From Clostridia bacterium (GTDB taxonomy: Bacteria > Bacillota > Clostridia > Oscillospirales > SIG627), in NCBI GenBank assembly GCA_017517325.1, contig JAFWZW010000024.1:1-64000 (forward strand): DNA of 64,000 nucleotides. Direction: 5' to 3'. The notes below the pieces were generated by a model. The model searched no databases and was not told the DNA's origin. It was given only the letters and a program-made list of their open reading frames with translations. The translations under genes were made by a program, and so were the position numbers. This document shows, piece after piece, positions 60,117 through 64,000 of this stretch; positions within the stretch are counted from its first letter, which is position 1, and each line of letters begins with the position of its first letter.

Positions 60117-61130
60117 ATGAAAATTTTAGCCTTTGAATCCTCCTGTGATGAAACTGCCGCTGCCGTTGTGGAAGACGGGCGGCGCATCCTTTCCGACGTA
60201 GTCCTTTCTCAGATCGATATTCACCACCGCTACGGCGGGGTAGTGCCCGAGATCGCCAGTCGCGCTCATACGGAGGCCATCTGCACCGTTTGTGAAAAAG
60301 CACTTGCCGACGCAGGTCTCACCCTTGACGGGATCGACGCTATCGGCGTTACCAACCGCCCCGGTCTCATCGGAGCGCTTTTGGTTGGGGTCAATTTTGC
60401 AAAATCACTGGCTTTTGCCAAGAAAAAGCCCTTGATCCCCGTGAATCACATTGAGGGGCACATTGCCGCGGCCTACCTTGCTCACCCTGATTTAGAGCCA
60501 CCCTTTCTGGCAATGGTTATGAGCGGCGGTCACACCTCTCTCGTGGAGGTGCAGGGCTACACCGCCTTTTCCCTCATCGGTGCCACCCGTGACGACGCCG
60601 CAGGCGAAGCCTTCGACAAAGCGGCGCGTGTACTGGGGATCGGCTATCCCGGCGGAAAAGAAATGGATCGGCTTGCTTCTCTGGGAAACGGTGACGCCAT
60701 TCCCTTCCCTGCCGCGGCCATTCGCGATCACGATTTTGATTTCACCTTTTCCGGTTTGAAGACCGCGGTGATCAATTACGTTCACAACAAAAAGCAGTTG
60801 GGAGAAGAGATTTGTCCCGAGGACCTGGCAGCCTCCTTTACCAAAGCGGTATGTCGCGGCATTGCCTCCCGCCTTGAGAATGCCTTTGACGCATACCCCC
60901 ACAAAAAGCTGGTACTGGCAGGGGGCGTTGCCGCCAATTCCCATATTCGAAAAACGGCGGAAGCGGTGTGCGAAAAGAAGGGCGTCGCTCTTTATCTTCC
61001 GCCCCTTTCCCTTTGCGGAGACAACGGTGCAATGATCGCCGCGCAGGCCTATTACAATTACAAGGCGGGGATGACGGCGGATGAAAGTCTTAACGCCTTC
61101 GCCACTTCACCTTTTAACTTCAAATTTTAA
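60117..61130 (+). CDS. tsaD: tRNA N6-threonylcarbamoyladenosine transferase TsaD
   Basis: 337 aa. Kae1/TsaD fold with metal site NHIEGHIAAAY (HxxxH near 108), MSGGHTSLVEV, GEAFDKAARVLG and YPGG. Transfers the threonylcarbamoyl group to A37 of ANN-decoding tRNAs. tsaB and tsaE are not in the window. Last gene of its operon. Confidence 0.97.
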   Translation: MKILAFESSCDETAAAVVEDGRRILSDVVLSQIDIHHRYGGVVPEIASRAHTEAICTVCEKALADAGLTLDGIDAIGVTNRPGLIGALLVGVNFAKSLAFAKKKPLIPVNHIEGHIAAAYLAHPDLEPPFLAMVMSGGHTSLVEVQGYTAFSLIGATRDDAAGEAFDKAARVLGIGYPGGKEMDRLASLGNGDAIPFPAAAIRDHDFDFTFSGLKTAVINYVHNKKQLGEEICPEDLAASFTKAVCRGIASRLENAFDAYPHKKLVLAGGVAANSHIRKTAEAVCEKKGVALYLPPLSLCGDNGAMIAAQAYYNYKAGMTADESLNAFATSPFNFKF

Positions 61131-61135
61131 CGATT

Positions 61136-61181
61136 TTATCCAACGTTTTCCACAAGCAGTTGTGGGAAACTCTGTGGAAAA
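61136..61181. other. Cluster of DnaA-box-like 9-mers
   Basis: TTTTCCACA at 61146-61154 and, inverted, at 61173-61181 each differ by one base from TTATCCACA; a weaker inverted copy (TTTCCCACA) is at 61161-61169 and TTATCCAAC at 61136-61144. The middle pair also forms an imperfect palindrome. May be chance or a DnaA-titrating or regulatory site. Confidence 0.3.
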
Positions 61182-61244
61182 TGTGAAAAACCCCGATATT
61201 TTCAAGGATTTTCGACGTTTTTCTGTGAAATGGCTTGGGGAAAA

Positions 61245-61277
61245 TGTGAAAAACTCGTTTTTTCACAAGATCGCTTT
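61245..61277. terminator. Terminator between convergent tsaD and DUF6062 genes
   Basis: 9-bp stem TGTGAAAAA/TTTTTCACA (61245-61253, 61259-61267) followed by a T-run at 61274-61280 on the plus strand; it may also serve the minus-strand gene ending at 61280. Confidence 0.65.
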
Positions 61278-61279
61278 TT

Positions 61280-61990
61280 TTACTCCTCTTCCCCTTGAGA
61301 TACGGGCAAGGCGGCCTCTCCCGAAAGAAAACGGATGGCGCGTTCCACGGAATCTCTGGCGTTGCCCCACGGCTCTTTTTGATAGCGATAATCAAATTTT
61401 TTGCAAAAATGAGAAATATCTCCCTTTAATTCCTCCAGATATTTCATCTCCACGCCCTGTGCCGCATCCAGAAAATCAGAAAGGCGCTTTTTGTTGATAA
61501 AAAGCTTGGCGGTCCTCAGAAAACGGGTATAGCAAGGGAGGCAAAAATAGGTCTGCTTTTCCATTTTTTTGCGAAATTCAATATCCATATCCCAAAGGAG
61601 ACAAGCGGTTTCAAACATTTTGCTCCAATGAAATTCCACACGCTCGCAAACGTAGCAGGTCTTGCAGAAGGAATCGGTATGTTCGGAAACCGTTCCCACC
61701 TTCTCCTTCAGGCTGAGCTTGGGAGTGGCACACTCCTTGCGGATCAAGTCAAGATGACTTTCCAGCATCAGCGCAAGGGGAAGGCGCTTTTGTGCATCGT
61801 ACATTTGATGAAAATGGTGTCCGCAGAAGCCTTTTTCATTGGTCTTGATGCGAATATCGGGCTCCATCATAGAAGCACCCAGGATCAGATCGATCTCGTT
61901 AGCCTCCAGTTTTTCGCGCATACGGCAGAAGGGGCAGGAGCCACTTTCATCAAAGGCCTCGTTGACGGGTATGGTATAAATTTTTTCCAT
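61280..61990 (-). CDS. DUF6062-family cysteine-rich protein
   Basis: 236 aa, cytoplasmic. Four Cys/His groups: CPFC (about 19), GFCGHHFHQMYD (about 55), CKTCYVC (about 110) and CLPCY (about 150), which look like metal ligands; the rest is helical. I recall this as the DUF6062 family, sometimes mis-named as a substrate-binding protein. Function unknown. ATG with AAAGGAG; own promoter. Confidence 0.78.
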   Translation of the reverse strand: MEKIYTIPVNEAFDESGSCPFCRMREKLEANEIDLILGASMMEPDIRIKTNEKGFCGHHFHQMYDAQKRLPLALMLESHLDLIRKECATPKLSLKEKVGTVSEHTDSFCKTCYVCERVEFHWSKMFETACLLWDMDIEFRKKMEKQTYFCLPCYTRFLRTAKLFINKKRLSDFLDAAQGVEMKYLEELKGDISHFCKKFDYRYQKEPWGNARDSVERAIRFLSGEAALPVSQGEEE

Positions 61991-62019
61991 AGATTTCTCC
62001 TTTAGTTCATCTATCTTTT

Positions 62020-62048
62020 ATGGTAACACAAATTCTGCCTTTTTTCAA
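62020..62048 (-). promoter_or_regulatory. Promoter of the DUF6062 gene
   Basis: Minus strand TTGAAA (62048-62043), 17-bp spacer, TACCAT (62025-62020). Confidence 0.72.
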
Positions 62049-62083
62049 GAGGAAACGAAAATCACGAAACAGAAAGGATCGGT

Positions 62084-62827
62084 ATGGCAAAAGTTCTTCA
62101 CAAGCTGGATGAGGCCCACAGCCTCTATCAGTACACCGACGGTTTTTCCTTCGGCACCGACGCGGTGCTGCTTTCTGCCTTTATCCGTTGCCGCAAGGGT
62201 GACGTTGGCGTTGAGCTGGGGACCGGAACGGGTATTATTCCCTTGCTCCTTTCCATTCACAAGGAATTTCGCAAGCTTTACGCTCTCGAGATCCAGAAGG
62301 ATTACGCTCTTCTTGCAAGGGAAAACGTGGAACTAAACGGATTTTCAGAAAAAGTAGAAGTAGTAGAGGGAGATCTGAAGCAGGCGGAAAGGCTTGTTCC
62401 CGCCCCTTGCGATTTTGTTTTTTCCAATCCCCCTTATATGAAAAAGGAATCGGGCAAGGTAAACGACAACGAAAAAAAGCGCATTGCCCGCCACGAGATC
62501 CATTGCGACGTTGATGACGTTTGCCGCAGTGCCGCATCTCTTTTGCAGGACAAGGGAAACTTCTTCTGCGTTTACCGTACGGACCGTATGCCGGAGCTTT
62601 TTTTCGCTATGCGCAAATACCTGCTTGAGCCCAAGGATCTGGTACTGGTCTGCCCCAAAGCGGAAAGCGAACCGAGCCTGATCCTGGTGCGGGGCGTAAA
62701 AGGCGCCATGCCGGGACTCAAAACCAGAAAGCCCTTTGTGATCCAAGATGAAAAGGGTGAGAAAACCGAGGAATGCCAACGCCTTTACGATACGGGTGTT
62801 TTAGAATACGGGAGGCAAAAGTCGTGA
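62084..62827 (+). CDS. tRNA1(Val) adenine37-N6 methyltransferase family protein
   Basis: 247 aa. Class I SAM methyltransferase: motif I VELGTGTGIIPLLL, and catalytic NPPY as FSNPPYMKK (about 113-121), the N6-adenine signature. Belongs to the TrmN6/YabB group. The following lipoprotein gene starts within its stop codon (GTGA). Confidence 0.9.
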   Translation: MAKVLHKLDEAHSLYQYTDGFSFGTDAVLLSAFIRCRKGDVGVELGTGTGIIPLLLSIHKEFRKLYALEIQKDYALLARENVELNGFSEKVEVVEGDLKQAERLVPAPCDFVFSNPPYMKKESGKVNDNEKKRIARHEIHCDVDDVCRSAASLLQDKGNFFCVYRTDRMPELFFAMRKYLLEPKDLVLVCPKAESEPSLILVRGVKGAMPGLKTRKPFVIQDEKGEKTEECQRLYDTGVLEYGRQKS

Positions 62828-63420
62828 GAAAGACCTTATGCCTGATCCTTGCCGCTCTGCTTTTTCTGACGGGCTGCACCGCCACCCCCAATATAAGCGC
62901 CAACACCGTGATGGCAAAGGTACGGGAGCACCGCGAGCTTTTGATCCAATGTGCGGAAGAAATGCAAAAATTCGGTTTGGAACGGGTCTACGTTGCTATT
63001 GAATTTCCAAAAGAAGAGAAAGATAAGAACGAAAAAGCCCCCTCCGTCACCACCGAAGCCCCGGTAGCAAGGCTGGTTTCCTTCGAAAAAGAGAGCGATG
63101 ACAGAACTGAGATCAAAAACCCCATCCTGCAGGAGGCCATCGAAACCTTAGGCCTTGAGTTGATCTTTTTTCAGACTGCTTCCGATTCCAGACAAACTGT
63201 GATCTTCAGCTACACCAGGGAAGCTGACAGCGGCGTTCAGCAAGGCTTTTACTATTCCTACGACGCTATGCCCGCAGGCTGGTGGGGGCGGAAAGCGGAG
63301 CTGGAGCGCAAGGATCAAAGGTGGCTCCAGATGAATCAAAAGGGCGATGCCTGGTATTACACCGTTCAAATTGAAGATCACTTCTACTATTTTGAGAAAA
63401 ACGGCTATCTTTTGGGATGA
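62824..63420 (+). CDS. Putative lipoprotein of unknown function
   Basis: 198 aa. GTG start with GGGAGG upstream. Type II signal peptide with lipobox FLTGC (Cys about 18). The mature part has helical and beta segments and a Tyr-rich C-terminal end (WYYTVQIEDHFYYFEKNGYL). No family recognised. Overlaps the methyltransferase by 4 bp. Confidence 0.78.
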   Translation: MRKTLCLILAALLFLTGCTATPNISANTVMAKVREHRELLIQCAEEMQKFGLERVYVAIEFPKEEKDKNEKAPSVTTEAPVARLVSFEKESDDRTEIKNPILQEAIETLGLELIFFQTASDSRQTVIFSYTREADSGVQQGFYYSYDAMPAGWWGRKAELERKDQRWLQMNQKGDAWYYTVQIEDHFYYFEKNGYLLG

Positions 63421-63427
63421 CAGATAG

Positions 63428-63464
63428 AAAAAACGGACTGCAAAATTTTTGCAGTCCGTTTTTT
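63428..63464. terminator. Bidirectional terminator between the lipoprotein and MATE genes
   Basis: 14-bp stem AAAAAACGGACTGC/GCAGTCCGTTTTTT with a 9-nt loop, A-run and T-run flanks; convergent genes. Confidence 0.9.
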
Positions 63465-64000
63465 CTACGCTTCTTGCGCTCGCTTCATTTCCCGCAGTAC
63501 CTTTTGCACCAAAAGGGTGGAGATCAAAGTGGTGATGGCATCTGCCACCAGCTGGGTAGAGACCACGCCGTAAAGGCCGAAGATCGTATTCAATAAAAAC
63601 AGGAGCGGGATATTCACAAGCCCCTGACGGCAAATGGAAAGGATCAGAGATTCGGGGCCCTTCCCCATTGCCTGAAGGGTGAAGGTGCTATGAAGGTTAT
63701 AGAACATCAGAGGTGTTGCAAGACAGCAGATGCGAAGAAAGATCTTACCGAAGGCGACGGTGGCTCCATCGGGAATGAAAAAGGTAACCAGCGGCGTTGC
63801 AAAAATCTCGAAAGCCACAACGCAGGCAAGAGAAAAGGTCAATCCCGCAATGCGGCAGGCAGATATGACCTTTTTCATTCTGACCCGATTGCCCGCAGCG
63901 TAGTTATACGCCACCAGCGGGAGCATACCCTGACAAAGACCCATTCCCACGTTCAAAGGAAGCATATCGATCTTTTTCACTACCCCCAGCGCCGCCAGTT
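63465..64000 (-). CDS. MATE-family efflux transporter, C-terminal part
   Basis: The frame is open to the right window edge; at least 178 C-terminal residues are present. Recognisable MATE features include PLNVGMGLCQGMLPLVAYNYAAGN and the later GKGPESLILSICRQGLVNIPLLFLLN helix, with five to six TM segments in this part. Exports drugs or metabolites using ion gradients; substrate unknown. The N-terminal half lies outside the window. Confidence 0.88.
   Translation of the reverse strand, partial: LAALGVVKKIDMLPLNVGMGLCQGMLPLVAYNYAAGNRVRMKKVISACRIAGLTFSLACVVAFEIFATPLVTFFIPDGATVAFGKIFLRICCLATPLMFYNLHSTFTLQAMGKGPESLILSICRQGLVNIPLLFLLNTIFGLYGVVSTQLVADAITTLISTLLVQKVLREMKRAQEA

Noticed and set aside
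1-64000. tRNA, rRNA, IS element or CRISPR
   Set aside because: None recognised by eye; the gaps are short and filled by promoters and terminators. A tRNAscan or Infernal run finding one would overturn this.

Overview
The window looks like a chromosomal segment of an uncultured, probably gut-associated, Gram-positive Clostridia member. The signs are the firmicute gene sets (CwlD, GdpP, YwlE-type phosphatase, PucR/CdaR regulator, FtsEX), strong AGGAGG-type ribosome sites with frequent GTG/TTG starts, moderate base composition, BspA-type leucine-rich surface protein, and a spore-cortex amidase. I see no tRNA, rRNA, insertion sequence, prophage or CRISPR array. Gene density is very high and no gap reaches 300 bp.

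Layout. 1-68: tail of an unknown gene. 229-8635 (minus): CdaR-like regulator, ftsE, ftsX, an S41 protease with a Ser-to-Cys change, two tandem M23 coiled-coil peptidases, greA, lysS; this is a cell-wall hydrolysis/division operon ending in housekeeping genes. 8886-12728: rsmE (minus), then a methionine-gamma-lyase-family enzyme and gpmI (plus). 12781-18362 (minus): a hexuronate catabolic operon (UxaC, SDR oxidoreductase, UxuA, GH39-like hydrolase, RraA-like protein), divergent from an AraC regulator (18500). 19302-20410: ECF-type sigma factor with an overlapping single-TM gene. 20450-26155 (minus): a 27-aa membrane microprotein, a Xer recombinase, and three related exported membrane-anchored proteins with CBM9/DOMON-like sequence. 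26371-31725 (plus): membrane protein, cwlD, rpmE, hflX, a GyrA/ParC-like subunit. 31767-35498: a small XRE repressor divergent from a 1129-aa BspA-like surface protein. 35662-44041 (plus): gdpP-rplI-dnaB-tilS-ftsH-gpsA operon. 44187-46421: lone GH42-like hydrolase. 46473-54433 (minus): MinD-like ATPase, degenerate methylglyoxal-synthase homologue, aspS, and a GldA/GldF/GldG-like ABC exporter with a DUF4340 partner. 54733: metK. 55921-59161 (minus): unknown exported protein, HAD phosphatase, membrane-anchored PIG-L deacetylase. 59235-61130 (plus): ywlE-rimI-tsaD. 61280-64000: DUF6062 protein, tRNA methyltransferase, lipoprotein, and a MATE transporter cut by the window end.

Points most worth following: (i) cwlD has a perfect sigma-E-like minus-10 box placed in the loop of a hairpin whose 3' arm is the cwlD ribosome site, so read-through and sporulation transcripts should be translated differently; (ii) a perfect TTGACA-17-TATAAT promoter before the BspA gene is flanked by two copies of a near-palindromic operator next to a small XRE gene; (iii) the methylglyoxal-synthase homologue has lost the key catalytic residues; (iv) the three-gene family of CBM9-like exported proteins appears to be an uncharacterised surface system; (v) the FtsEX-linked protease has Cys in place of its catalytic Ser.
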